This document shows, piece after piece, positions 18,826 through 28,091 of a stretch of DNA of 64,000 nt. Below the pieces are notes generated by a model. That model was not told where the DNA came from, did no database searches, and was given only the letters and a program-made list of their open reading frames with translations. The DNA comes from Draconibacterium sediminis (GTDB taxonomy: Bacteria; Bacteroidota; Bacteroidia; Bacteroidales; Prolixibacteraceae), in assembly GCF_000949475.1 (NCBI RefSeq), contig NZ_JRHC01000002.1, forward strand, positions 578,137 to 642,136. Reading direction: 5' to 3'. A program made the position numbers and the translations under genes. Within the stretch, counting starts at the first letter, position 1. Each line of letters begins with the position of its first letter.

Positions 18826-21800
18826 TTAAAATTTAAGATTAACTCCAACCAGTACCGTTCTCGGACGTGGATAATATCCTAAATCAACACCTGAAACCCA
18901 GGATTCCACACCATATCCGATTTCAGGATCCATACCATTGTACTTGGTAAATGTAAAGGCATTCTGTACCGAAGTATATAAACGACATTGACTGATCGCT
19001 TTCAAATTAATCAGTTTTGAAAAGTCATAACCAAGGCTAACATTGCTTATTCGTAAATAATCTCCATCGTGCACATACAAATCAGAGAATATCCAGTTCA
19101 GATTATTTACCGTTACACGAGGAATACGATTTGATGTACCTTCTCCGGTCCAACGTTGTAATATAGCAGTGGTGTAATTTGATTGCTGCCCAACCTGTCC
19201 GTACGATTGAACGATTTTGCTGCCCATCGCAAAACTGGCATCAACGCCAAAATCGAAGTTTTTATATTGGAAGCCAAAGTTAAATCCACCGCTTATTTTT
19301 GGAAGACCGTTACCTAAATCGACTTTATCGTTGTTGTCAATTACACCATCCATATTCTGATCAACAAATTTCACATCGCCGGGCGTAGCACCACCAGGCT
19401 GCAAAATTCCTTTTCCGGCTGCCATCCATGCATCAATATCTTCCTGATTCTGGAAAAGCCCATTGGTTTCGTATCCCCAGAAATATCCAATGGCATATCC
19501 GTTTTCAGTCCGGTAAAATTCTTCTGAGTTGGCATAAAGCATATTTGTCAACCCATGCACAATTCCATCTGCTGTTGGAATTAGCCCTACTGAGTTTTTA
19601 TTATAAGCGCCATTCACCCCGATGTAATAACTGAAATCATTAATATTGTCGTTCCAGTTGACAGCCAGTTCAACCCCTTTGTTTTTCACACTACCACCAT
19701 TAATCCACGGTGCTTTTGCACCGGCAGTTGCCGGTACCGGCGCTTGCACCAACCAGTCTTTGGTAGTTTTTACATAGTAGTCTCCGCTTACGGCTAAACG
19801 CCCCTTCAAAAAGCGGGAATCAAAACCGATATCAGTTTGTTCCGATGTTTCCCAACGCAGGCTTTCGTTTGACAATTGCCCCTGGTAAGCTCCCGCAGTG
19901 TTTACTCCGGCGTTACCAAAGTTGTAAAATGCTGCAGGATTGTTGCCACTAACTGCAGTTGAAGTACTGATTAGTGAGGCGTATTTAAAATCGGGAATAC
20001 TCTGGTTACCAACCTGTCCCCAGCTTGCGCGAAGTTTCAGTTGTTCGAGCCAGCCTTTTGTTGAACCCATAAAAGACTCTTCGCTGATTGTCCAACCAGC
20101 AGAAACCGAAGGGAAATAGCCCCAATGGTTACCTGGAGCAAACTTAGAAGAACCGTCAGCTCTCAACGTTGCGTTTAAAATATATTTTTCCTTGTAGTTG
20201 TACCCAATTCTTCCGAAATACGAAAGGCGGCGATAATCAACCGAAGGAGCACCTCCAACAGATTTTGTTTTAATAACCGTTGTTCCGTCATCGTCAAGAT
20301 GAGCTTCTCCTGTTGTATTATCCAAATAGGCATGTCCAAAATCATCCAATTGCGGTACCAGGTTCCAGTTGCTACCTGACATTCCTATGCCTTGATAACT
20401 TATTGATTCCGTTCCGAGCAACACACTGAAAGCATGATCCTCATTAATATCGAAGTTGTACCCTACCGTATTCGTCCAGGTTAGCGTAAATCCGCTGCTC
20501 ATACCCTGGCTAACAGTTTCATGGTCTTCGTTGTACGAATAAATCGAAAACCGATAATAGGGAGTAAAACCTCGGGAATTGGAAGAATAGTAGTTGAGTC
20601 CAAAAACGGTTCTTACCTTCAGGTTTTTAATAGGTTCCAATTCGGCGTAAACGTCGCCTAAAAGTCTTTGGCTTCTGTTTATCCTATGGTTGGTAAGCAT
20701 GGCACCGTAGGGGTTGCCATCGGCCTTATTCCATTTTGCATCACTGGTATCGTTAAAAGGACTGCCGTAAATATTATTATCGCTATATACAGGCGCTAAA
20801 GGAGATGTATTAAAAGCACTACGCAACGTATTATTGTATTGGTTCCCATCGCTGATGCCTTTAGTGTCGATAAAGTTCAGGTTTAGATGTTGCCCCACAA
20901 CAAGCACATCTTTATACACTTTGTGTTCGGTGTTTAACCTGAATCCATACCGATCGTAGTTCGATACTGCGGAACCGCCAACCACACCTTCCTGCGAAGT
21001 ATAACTTAGCGACATAGCATAAATTGAAGTTTCAGAACCACCGCTAATATTGAGCGAATAATTTTCGGTTTTCGCATCTTCCTTGAGCATCTGCCCCATC
21101 CAGTCGGTATCGGCGAGATAGCCATCCTTTGCATCCCAGTCGAAAGGATTGAGACCAGAGTTAATCTGTTGCTCATCCATAATCATCCGGTATTCCTTTG
21201 CATTCAATAACGGAACTTTCCTTTCAACATTCTGAATGCCTCGGTATGCATCGAATGAAACCTGGCCATGTCCTTTCTTACCTTGTTTAGTTGTGATAAG
21301 AATTACACCATTAGCTGCCTGCGATCCATAAATCGCGGCCGAAGCAGCATCTTTTAAAACATCAATAGACTCGATATCTGCTGCATTCAGGGTTGTAATA
21401 TCACCTTCTACTCCATCAACGATATACAGTGGCTGTGAACTACCGATTGTACCTAAACCGCGAATGGTCACTTTCATGCCAGCTCCTGGTTGCCCTGAAG
21501 TAGATGAAATGTTCACACCAGGAGTTTTTCCTTGCAAAGCTTGCAATGGGTTAGTGGTATTCATTTTTGCCAATTCCTCACCCTTCACCTGAACGGTAGC
21601 ACCAGTAACCAATTTTTTCTTTTGAACGCCATAACCAACAGCAACAATTTCTTCCAGTCCGATAGCCTCTTCTTCCATGGTAACATCTATCGTACTTCTT
21701 CCTGCTACCCCAATTTCGGTCTTTTTCATCCCCACGAAAGAAAAGACGAGAACTCCATCTCCGGGAACATCTTGCAATGTATATTTTCCATCAACATCAG

Positions 21801-21999
21801 TAATTGTTCCCCGGCTTGTTCCTTTTACAACAATGCTAACACCCGGCAAAAACTCTCCATCGCGTTGAGATTTTACCTTTCCGGAAATAGCAATGTTTTG
21901 TCCGAAGGAAGGAACGCCCCATATTACCATTAACAAAATGACATAAAGACTCCTAATTGTAGCCCCCCGCCATATTAAAAAACTACGCGTATTTTTCAT
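18826..21999 (-). CDS. SusC-2, TonB-dependent outer-membrane transporter
   Basis: A 1057-residue transporter with signal peptide (MKNTRSFLIW...SFGQ), a carboxypeptidase-like domain, a plug (GLEEIVAVGYGVQKKK, VTIRGLGTIGSSQPLYIVDGVEG, VLKDAASAAIYGSQAANGVILITTKQG) and a barrel ending YYPRPRTVLVGVNLKF. The first 116 residues are about 80 percent identical to SusC-1, but plug and barrel diverge to the usual level between unrelated SusC proteins. It has no N-terminal signalling (STN) domain, so control through the upstream hybrid sensor is more likely than through a sigma/anti-sigma pair. The start matches that of SusC-1. Confidence 0.96.
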   Translation of the reverse strand: MKNTRSFLIWRGATIRSLYVILLMVIWGVPSFGQNIAISGKVKSQRDGEFLPGVSIVVKGTSRGTITDVDGKYTLQDVPGDGVLVFSFVGMKKTEIGVAGRSTIDVTMEEEAIGLEEIVAVGYGVQKKKLVTGATVQVKGEELAKMNTTNPLQALQGKTPGVNISSTSGQPGAGMKVTIRGLGTIGSSQPLYIVDGVEGDITTLNAADIESIDVLKDAASAAIYGSQAANGVILITTKQGKKGHGQVSFDAYRGIQNVERKVPLLNAKEYRMIMDEQQINSGLNPFDWDAKDGYLADTDWMGQMLKEDAKTENYSLNISGGSETSIYAMSLSYTSQEGVVGGSAVSNYDRYGFRLNTEHKVYKDVLVVGQHLNLNFIDTKGISDGNQYNNTLRSAFNTSPLAPVYSDNNIYGSPFNDTSDAKWNKADGNPYGAMLTNHRINRSQRLLGDVYAELEPIKNLKVRTVFGLNYYSSNSRGFTPYYRFSIYSYNEDHETVSQGMSSGFTLTWTNTVGYNFDINEDHAFSVLLGTESISYQGIGMSGSNWNLVPQLDDFGHAYLDNTTGEAHLDDDGTTVIKTKSVGGAPSVDYRRLSYFGRIGYNYKEKYILNATLRADGSSKFAPGNHWGYFPSVSAGWTISEESFMGSTKGWLEQLKLRASWGQVGNQSIPDFKYASLISTSTAVSGNNPAAFYNFGNAGVNTAGAYQGQLSNESLRWETSEQTDIGFDSRFLKGRLAVSGDYYVKTTKDWLVQAPVPATAGAKAPWINGGSVKNKGVELAVNWNDNINDFSYYIGVNGAYNKNSVGLIPTADGIVHGLTNMLYANSEEFYRTENGYAIGYFWGYETNGLFQNQEDIDAWMAAGKGILQPGGATPGDVKFVDQNMDGVIDNNDKVDLGNGLPKISGGFNFGFQYKNFDFGVDASFAMGSKIVQSYGQVGQQSNYTTAILQRWTGEGTSNRIPRVTVNNLNWIFSDLYVHDGDYLRISNVSLGYDFSKLINLKAISQCRLYTSVQNAFTFTKYNGMDPEIGYGVESWVSGVDLGYYPRPRTVLVGVNLKF

Positions 22000-22052
22000 A
22001 CAACATAAATTTAGATTAGTAAATTAGCTTATAATCAGCTCAATATCAGCGG

Positions 22053-22060
22053 CAAAATTA
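22053..22060 (-). promoter_or_regulatory. susC-2 promoter: Candidate -7 element of the susC-2 promoter (TAATTTTG)
   Basis: On the minus strand TAATTTTG is a perfect match to the Bacteroidota -7 consensus TAnnTTTG, 54 bp upstream of the susC-2 ATG. The same position is conserved in the susC-1 leader. No clear -33 TTTG stands at the expected distance. Confidence 0.5.
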
Positions 22061-22090
22061 GGGATCGACAACACCAGTACAGGGTATGCC

Positions 22091-22122
22091 ATGTATTTAA
22101 TATAGGACAACGATGTCTTAAT
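22091..22122 (-). promoter_or_regulatory. Candidate operator: two direct repeats 22 bp apart upstream of susC-2
   Basis: On the plus strand ATGTATTTAA (22091) and ATGTCTTAAT (22113) begin 22 bp apart, the same spacing as in the susC-1 leader. The second repeat overlaps the stop codon of the hybrid sensor gene. A site conserved in sequence and spacing at two promoters suggests one shared activator. Confidence 0.42.
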
Positions 22123-25100
22123 TGGGATTATTTAATCTGCGTAGATAGTCGGAAGGAGAAATACCAAATTCATTTTTGAAGTTAACAGAGAATCTTTTAG
22201 GGGAGTTGAAGCCGACTGCATAAGCAATTTCGGCTATATGTAACTGACTTTTCTCCAAAAGCTGGCGACCGCGTTTTAAACGAATTGTACGGATAAACTC
22301 AGCGGGCCCTTTTCCTGTGATGCTCATTAATTTTTTATACAAGTGGCCCCTGCTAAGGCCAACCAAACTTCCAAGATCTTCAACCGAAAATTCGGGATCA
22401 TCAATGTGTTCTTCAACTGCCTTAATAGCATCCTCTATCAGTTGTTCATCCAGCGAAGTAATTGTTATCTCGGAGGGAGAAACATCCATTTTCTGGCTAA
22501 AGGAAAGATGGCACTTCTCTGTCCATTCAAGAAATTTTCGAATACGTAGTTTTAATAAATTGAAGTTAAAGGGTTTGGTGAGATAATCATCAGCTCCCAG
22601 TTTCAGTCCTTCCAACTGATATTCTTCTGCAGTACGTGCGGTCAACAAGATCACAGGAATATGTGACCATTGGATATTGGTTTTTATTTTTTCACAAAGT
22701 TCAGTACCGCTCATAACAGGCATCATTACGTCGCTCACCACTATTGATATATCATTCTCCTGTAATTGGTCCAGAGCTTCTTGTCCGTTATAGGCCACTA
22801 ATACTGTATATTCATCTGAAAGGCTGTCGGCCATAAACTCACAAAAATCTTTGTTATCATCCACAAACAGAAGTACCGGATTGGCAGGAATCCGTTGTTC
22901 CACTTCCTGTTCCTGTTCAAACTGCTCTTCATTCCCCGTTGTATCAGCTGAGAGTTCATCCTGAATATCTTCATTCCAAACCGGAAGCCTGACTATAAAT
23001 CTACTTCCACGAGGTTTGTTATCCTCAACCGTGATACTACCATCGTGCATCCGGACGTATTCATTCACAATATGCAATCCTATTCCACTTCCCGTTTTTT
23101 CAGGGTGCCGGGAAGACTGGAAAAACCGGTCAAATACATGAGGCTTGTCAATGTCTAAAATTCCATCTCCCGAGTCCGACACAGACAAATAAATATCATC
23201 ATCTTCCCGGGAAATACAAACAGTTACAACTCCACCATCAGGCGTAAATTTAAAAGCATTGGAAAGCAAATTCAACATTACCTTCCGTAATTTGTCCGGA
23301 TCAAATTGTGTTGTCAGCACTTCTGGTTTGCTTTCAAATGAAAACTCAATCTGGCGTTCGGCGGCAGTACCCTGAAATGTGAAACACAACTCCCTGATAA
23401 AGCTCACCAAATCTCCTTGTTTAGTCCGTAAAACCTCACCTCCCGCATCCAATTTCCGGAAGTCAAGCAAGGTGTTGATTATGTGCAATAACTGCTCGGC
23501 ACTTTTGTTTATCATTTCTAGCTTTTTACGCAAGCCAGCATCCATTGATCCATTTAATATTGTTTGTAAGGGTGTGAGTATTAGTGTAAGCGGTGTACGA
23601 AGATCATGACTTATATTTGTAAAGAACCGAAGTTTCATTTCATAAAGGTTTGTTTCCTGCTCTCGCACTAATTGCATTCTTTGCGCTTCGAGCCTCATTT
23701 TTTGCCTTCTTCGGCTTCGGTATATAATATACACAACAAGAGTAATTACCGACAAGATGTACAGCGCCCATGCCCACCGCGACAAATAAAATGGCGGAGT
23801 TACATAAATGTTTAAATAAGAAACCTGATCGCTCCAATCTCCATCACTATTGCATGCTTTTATTTCAAGTTCATAATCGCCGGGCGCCAAAGAAGAAAAC
23901 ACAACCCGGTTTTCCGAAGTGTTTTGCCATTGTTCCTGTAGTCCTTTCATTCGGTAGGCATATCTCACCTTATTGGGGTATAACAAATCGCCTGTTGTAT
24001 ATTTTATCTGAATTAGCTTATCGGTGTACCGAAATGTTAACGAACGGGTTAGTTCCATCGGACGTTCCAGCAATTTACGTCCTTTATAGAGTGAATCGAC
24101 CATGATCTGATCAATTCCAACACTCAACCCAGTAAAAGTAACTTTAGCGGGAGGTTGGTTCTTCTCCAGCATTTTATTTGGATTGACAATTGAATAACCC
24201 TCAGTGCCGCCAACAAGAATATCGCCACTACGTACCTTACATATTGCGCGGTTATTAAAATAATTATCGATAAGGCCGTCTTCATCTGTGAAGTTTTTAC
24301 AGGTAACCATCAGGTTACCTTGCTTGTCCTGTTCCGCTGTAATTACAGAAAGTCCATTACTCGTAGTTACCCAAAGGTTTTGATGATCATCTTCAACAAT
24401 ACCGCGAATGATGTTGTCTCGCAAGCCATTTGTTTTATCGATATAATAGATGGTATCTTTCTTTAGATCCCATAGGCTCAATCCTTCGGCGTGCCCCAGC
24501 CAAATGTTGTCCTTGGTGTCTTTGTATACACAACTTATCAGACCTTGTTTGAAATTCTGTGTGCCCGAATTATTTCCCAGATAGCTGCTGCAATCGTTTG
24601 TTTTTATGTCGACAACATAAAGGCCGTAAACAGTTGCAACATACAATTTATCGCCTCCATCATAAAACATATCCAATGGATGCTGCATGCCTTCACACTC
24701 GATCTCCATTGAATTCAAACTCTCTTCTCCATTCCTCAAAAGTTGTATGGCCCCACCCAGAGTACCTATCCATAAATTGCCGTACCGGTCTTCTTTCAAA
24801 CTCCAGATATTATTGCCTGCCAGGTCGCTGTTTTCAGTTGAAAACCGGTCAACCTTTCCGTTATCATAGCGATAAAGACCATCTAAATACGTTCCGATCC
24901 ATATACGTCCTTTCCTGTCTTCCAGAAGCGATACTATAGGACTTTTCGGGAGAGAAAGCTGCCTGATACCAAATTCTTTGTCTTTCAAAAATAAGCCATT
25001 TCCATCAGTGCCCAGCCAAATCCTGCCGTCCCGGTCCTCAAGAATTACGCTTACATCCTCACAATCTGCCTGCTCAACATTTATAATACTCTGTAAACTA

Positions 25101-26131
25101 TTATGATAGTAGGAAATGCCGTTTTTATTGTGTCCTATCCAGATAATCCCGTTATCATCATGGTACAAGTATTCAATATGATTGGAGGCAATGGATGAAC
25201 TTGTTTTTTGATCTTCCTTCAAGTTTGTTACCTCCCCACTGGCGATATTATAAATGAGTAGCCCGTTATGATCGGTGCCAATCCAGATATGCCCGTTTCT
25301 GTCATCCATAAAAATTAACATCCGTTTGGATTGACTTCCTGAGTTTAGCTGCAATTTGGCCCAGGTAGCCTTTGGGGTTTTCTTGTAAAAGACCACGTCT
25401 GTACTACCCGACCAAAGCCATAAGCCACCCTTGTAATCTGCATATAATTTATTGTATAATAACGGATTGATATTTTTAGGCAGTTCAAGCACTTGCTGCC
25501 TGCCGGTTTGTTTGTTTATTTGCCACAAAAGGCCTGGCCTTAAAAAACCATATAAGTTCTTTCCGTCATCACTAAATTCCACAGATACCTCCTCATTGAG
25601 GCTTAGCTTTAAGCTAAATGTTTTTAATGCATTTTTTTGTGTATCATAACTATATAGTTGCTGCCTACTCAAAACCCATAAATCTTTCTCTTTATCGATG
25701 TATATCTTGTAATTACCACCAACTACAATTCCAATTTTTTGCAAAAACCCGGGGACATCGTTTATGAAATTATCTTTGTCGCGGTTATATACCGTATAGG
25801 TGCTACTATTAATCCAAATGTTACCCAATCCATCTTCCTGCAAACCAAGAATATTGTTTGATGCTATCGAATTCGATACGTTGGTTTCTGTAGTATATGT
25901 TTTAAATTCGTAACCATCATAACGATTCAGACCGTATTCGGTGCCAATCCACAAAAAACCATAACTGTCTTTTAAAACCGAAGTGACATTTCCGTTTGAA
26001 AGCCCATCCTTTGTTGTAAGGTGCAGAAAAACATAAGACGGTTGTGCTGTTGACTGAACCACAACCGAAATAAGTAAAATAAGCAAGCCCAATATGCCTC
26101 CTAAAAATTTAGTATGTTTTCCACTCTTCAC
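22118..26131 (-). CDS. HTCS-1, hybrid two-component sensor/regulator
   Basis: A 1337-residue protein with an N-terminal signal peptide, two periplasmic beta-propellers built from repeated W(I/L)GT...GL..Y motifs (about 35-690), a Y_Y_Y domain (about 700-780) and one membrane helix (about 785-808). The cytoplasmic part has HisKA (His842 in NISHDLRTP), HATPase (NLLSNAFKF, DSGDGI, GSGIGLHIV), a receiver with Asp1134 in VVSDVMMP, and a C-terminal AraC-type HTH (about 1235-1337). Such proteins sense an oligosaccharide in the periplasm and activate the neighbouring PUL. It lies directly upstream of susC-2 and is the nearest regulator to susC-1. Confidence 0.97.
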   Translation of the reverse strand: MKSGKHTKFLGGILGLLILLISVVVQSTAQPSYVFLHLTTKDGLSNGNVTSVLKDSYGFLWIGTEYGLNRYDGYEFKTYTTETNVSNSIASNNILGLQEDGLGNIWINSSTYTVYNRDKDNFINDVPGFLQKIGIVVGGNYKIYIDKEKDLWVLSRQQLYSYDTQKNALKTFSLKLSLNEEVSVEFSDDGKNLYGFLRPGLLWQINKQTGRQQVLELPKNINPLLYNKLYADYKGGLWLWSGSTDVVFYKKTPKATWAKLQLNSGSQSKRMLIFMDDRNGHIWIGTDHNGLLIYNIASGEVTNLKEDQKTSSSIASNHIEYLYHDDNGIIWIGHNKNGISYYHNSLQSIINVEQADCEDVSVILEDRDGRIWLGTDGNGLFLKDKEFGIRQLSLPKSPIVSLLEDRKGRIWIGTYLDGLYRYDNGKVDRFSTENSDLAGNNIWSLKEDRYGNLWIGTLGGAIQLLRNGEESLNSMEIECEGMQHPLDMFYDGGDKLYVATVYGLYVVDIKTNDCSSYLGNNSGTQNFKQGLISCVYKDTKDNIWLGHAEGLSLWDLKKDTIYYIDKTNGLRDNIIRGIVEDDHQNLWVTTSNGLSVITAEQDKQGNLMVTCKNFTDEDGLIDNYFNNRAICKVRSGDILVGGTEGYSIVNPNKMLEKNQPPAKVTFTGLSVGIDQIMVDSLYKGRKLLERPMELTRSLTFRYTDKLIQIKYTTGDLLYPNKVRYAYRMKGLQEQWQNTSENRVVFSSLAPGDYELEIKACNSDGDWSDQVSYLNIYVTPPFYLSRWAWALYILSVITLVVYIIYRSRRRQKMRLEAQRMQLVREQETNLYEMKLRFFTNISHDLRTPLTLILTPLQTILNGSMDAGLRKKLEMINKSAEQLLHIINTLLDFRKLDAGGEVLRTKQGDLVSFIRELCFTFQGTAAERQIEFSFESKPEVLTTQFDPDKLRKVMLNLLSNAFKFTPDGGVVTVCISREDDDIYLSVSDSGDGILDIDKPHVFDRFFQSSRHPEKTGSGIGLHIVNEYVRMHDGSITVEDNKPRGSRFIVRLPVWNEDIQDELSADTTGNEEQFEQEQEVEQRIPANPVLLFVDDNKDFCEFMADSLSDEYTVLVAYNGQEALDQLQENDISIVVSDVMMPVMSGTELCEKIKTNIQWSHIPVILLTARTAEEYQLEGLKLGADDYLTKPFNFNLLKLRIRKFLEWTEKCHLSFSQKMDVSPSEITITSLDEQLIEDAIKAVEEHIDDPEFSVEDLGSLVGLSRGHLYKKLMSITGKGPAEFIRTIRLKRGRQLLEKSQLHIAEIAYAVGFNSPKRFSVNFKNEFGISPSDYLRRLNNPN

Positions 26132-26213
26132 AGTAACTTATTTAACACTCTAAGATATGGAAAATGACGAGTAAAACGGCCGGACAACTATGGATTATGG
26201 GGCTGTATTGTTT

Positions 26214-26221
26214 CAAATATA
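26214..26221 (-). promoter_or_regulatory. Candidate -7 element upstream of HTCS-1 (TATATTTG)
   Basis: On the minus strand TATATTTG matches TAnnTTTG, 83 bp upstream of the HTCS-1 start. No convincing -33 box is seen at 19-21 bp. The 270-bp gap around it also holds a run of nine to ten A residues near 26332-26341 (T on the minus strand) after the sulfatase gene, with only a weak stem, so I do not call a terminator. Confidence 0.35.
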
Positions 26222-26401
26222 GTATCACTATGTTTCATACTGCTTAATTATTCAATTCGAAAAGATCACAAAGCAGTTTTGGAAGAATTCAACACATCCC
26301 ACAGAGGTATTGTTTTTTCAATATCTTAATCTAAAAAAAAACAGAATTCCTTAATCATCCATCACTACTTTTCTATTGATTTCTGAATCCAGCCAATTCT
26401 T

Positions 26402-27967
26402 CTATTTCAATTCCAACGCTTCAATCTGTTTATCCTGGTCTCCCACAACTTCTCTATATTCTTCAACCATTTTATTAAGTTTTTCAGGATTGCTATTAGC
26501 CAGATTCTTCTGTTGACAGATATCATCCTTCAAATTGTATAGCTGATACTCGGGTGAATTTCCGATTTCGATATTTACCGCGGAGATAACAGCCGGACCT
26601 TTATATGGAGGAATCATCAACCATTGGCCCTTACGATAAGCTGTCCGCGAAGTGGCTTCCAAAACGAGATCTTCTCTCCCCTTTTCTGATTTTCCAAGAA
26701 GAACATCCAGTAATTCCTGGCTGTCGGTAGTGCTTTCTTCTGTTCCTGCCAGTTTTGCCAACGAAGCCAGTAGATCGATCTGACTGATCAAAGCATCCGA
26801 TTTTACAGGCGTAATTTTTCCTTTCCAGTAAGCAATAAAAGGAACGCGTGTGCCGGCTTCAAACAAACTGTATTTTCCGCCTCTTAATCCTCCTTTGGGA
26901 TCGTGATCGCCCAGCCTTTCCACGGCATCGTCGTAATAGCCATCGTTCAATACAGGTCCGTTGTCGCTTGAGAAAATAATCAGTGTATTTTCCAGAATTC
27001 CTTCTTTTTCCAGGGTTTTCAGAAATTCACCAATACACCAGTCGGCTTCAACAATCACATCGCCACGCGGCCCCAGATCGGTACTTCCAACAAACCGTGG
27101 ATTTGGTGTACGCGGAACGTGAGGTTGCTGCAAGGCATAGTATAAAAAGAACGGTTCGTCCTTATGTTCCTTCACATAATCCTGAGCTTTTGCCAAAAAA
27201 TGATCGGCCATATCCACGTCGCTCCATTTTGCTTTTTCGCCACCTTTCATAAAACCGATGCGTGGAATGCCGTTAACGATTGAATTGTTATGCCCGTGGT
27301 GCCATTTCATGGTTAGCAACTCAGCATTGTCTTTTCCGGTAGGTTCTCCTTCAAAATTTTTCTCGTAATCCACCTCAATCGGATCGTTCGGATCCAGTCC
27401 TTCTACCAGTCCGTTTTCAAGATAAACCGTCGGAACCCTGTCCTGTGTAGCCGCCATAATGTATGCGTAATCGAAACCAACTTCATTCGGACCAGGAGAA
27501 ACATGTTTATTCCAATCAACATGCCCGGTTCCCAAACCGAGGTGCCATTTGCCTACAACGCCGGTGTAATAACCCTGTCCTTTCAGCATTTTTGGAATGG
27601 TAACCTGTGCCGTATCAATAATCAGCGGTGCCGTTCCCGGCAAGATTTTAGCGTCCTTATTTCGCCACGGATACATGCCGGTCAACAACGCATAACGACT
27701 TGGGGTACAGGTTGACGACGAAGCATGTCCGTCGGTAAACATAACACCATCGTTTGCCAAGCGATCCATGTTTGGTGTTTTAATTTCAGTTGCTCCGTAG
27801 GCCCCCATATCGCCATACCCCAAATCATCGAGGTAAATAATTACAATATTGGGTTTTGTTTCCGGTGCTGCCGTTTCTTGCTTCGATTGTGTAGAAGATG
27901 TGCAAGCCACAAACGACACCGAGATCAGAAGTATTACGGAATAAAATGCAGATCTGAGTTTATTCAT
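26402..27967 (-). CDS. Sulfatase lipoprotein (Cys-type, S1)
   Basis: 521 residues from the ATG at 27967. The open frame extends to 28150, but the extra 61 residues have no signal peptide and would overlap the gene upstream by 59 bp. The chosen start gives a lipobox (VACT, Cys22). The S1 core is clear: IVIIYLDDLGYGDMG (Asp pair for calcium), CTPSR with Cys87 as the formylglycine precursor, GKWHLG, and a SSDNGP block. It cleaves sulfate esters from sugars, probably in the periplasm or at the cell surface. Maturation needs an anaerobic sulfatase-maturating enzyme, which is not in this window. Confidence 0.93.
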   Translation of the reverse strand: MNKLRSAFYSVILLISVSFVACTSSTQSKQETAAPETKPNIVIIYLDDLGYGDMGAYGATEIKTPNMDRLANDGVMFTDGHASSSTCTPSRYALLTGMYPWRNKDAKILPGTAPLIIDTAQVTIPKMLKGQGYYTGVVGKWHLGLGTGHVDWNKHVSPGPNEVGFDYAYIMAATQDRVPTVYLENGLVEGLDPNDPIEVDYEKNFEGEPTGKDNAELLTMKWHHGHNNSIVNGIPRIGFMKGGEKAKWSDVDMADHFLAKAQDYVKEHKDEPFFLYYALQQPHVPRTPNPRFVGSTDLGPRGDVIVEADWCIGEFLKTLEKEGILENTLIIFSSDNGPVLNDGYYDDAVERLGDHDPKGGLRGGKYSLFEAGTRVPFIAYWKGKITPVKSDALISQIDLLASLAKLAGTEESTTDSQELLDVLLGKSEKGREDLVLEATSRTAYRKGQWLMIPPYKGPAVISAVNIEIGNSPEYQLYNLKDDICQQKNLANSNPEKLNKMVEEYREVVGDQDKQIEALELK

Positions 27968-28091
27968 TTTAATAGAATTTTCAGTATTAATATTTTTAAA
28001 AACGAAATTCAACATATGCCCATCATTATATAATTTGATCTTTTGACAACCAACATCGCCTATCATTGCCCAGGTAAATCTTAGAAACTGG

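Larger units (their letters stand above)
21651..22123 (-). repeat. Direct repeat copy 2: shared susC leader and N-terminal coding DNA
   Basis: This is the partner of 15436-15907. The conserved part runs through the first 116 codons of susC-2 and its whole 118-bp leader, and just reaches the 3' end of the hybrid sensor gene. Recombination between the two direct copies would delete 6215 bp and place the SusC-1 barrel behind this leader. Confidence 0.85.

Noticed and set aside
26322..26350. Terminator after the sulfatase at 26402
   Set aside because: There is a T run on the minus strand, but no convincing stem directly before it.
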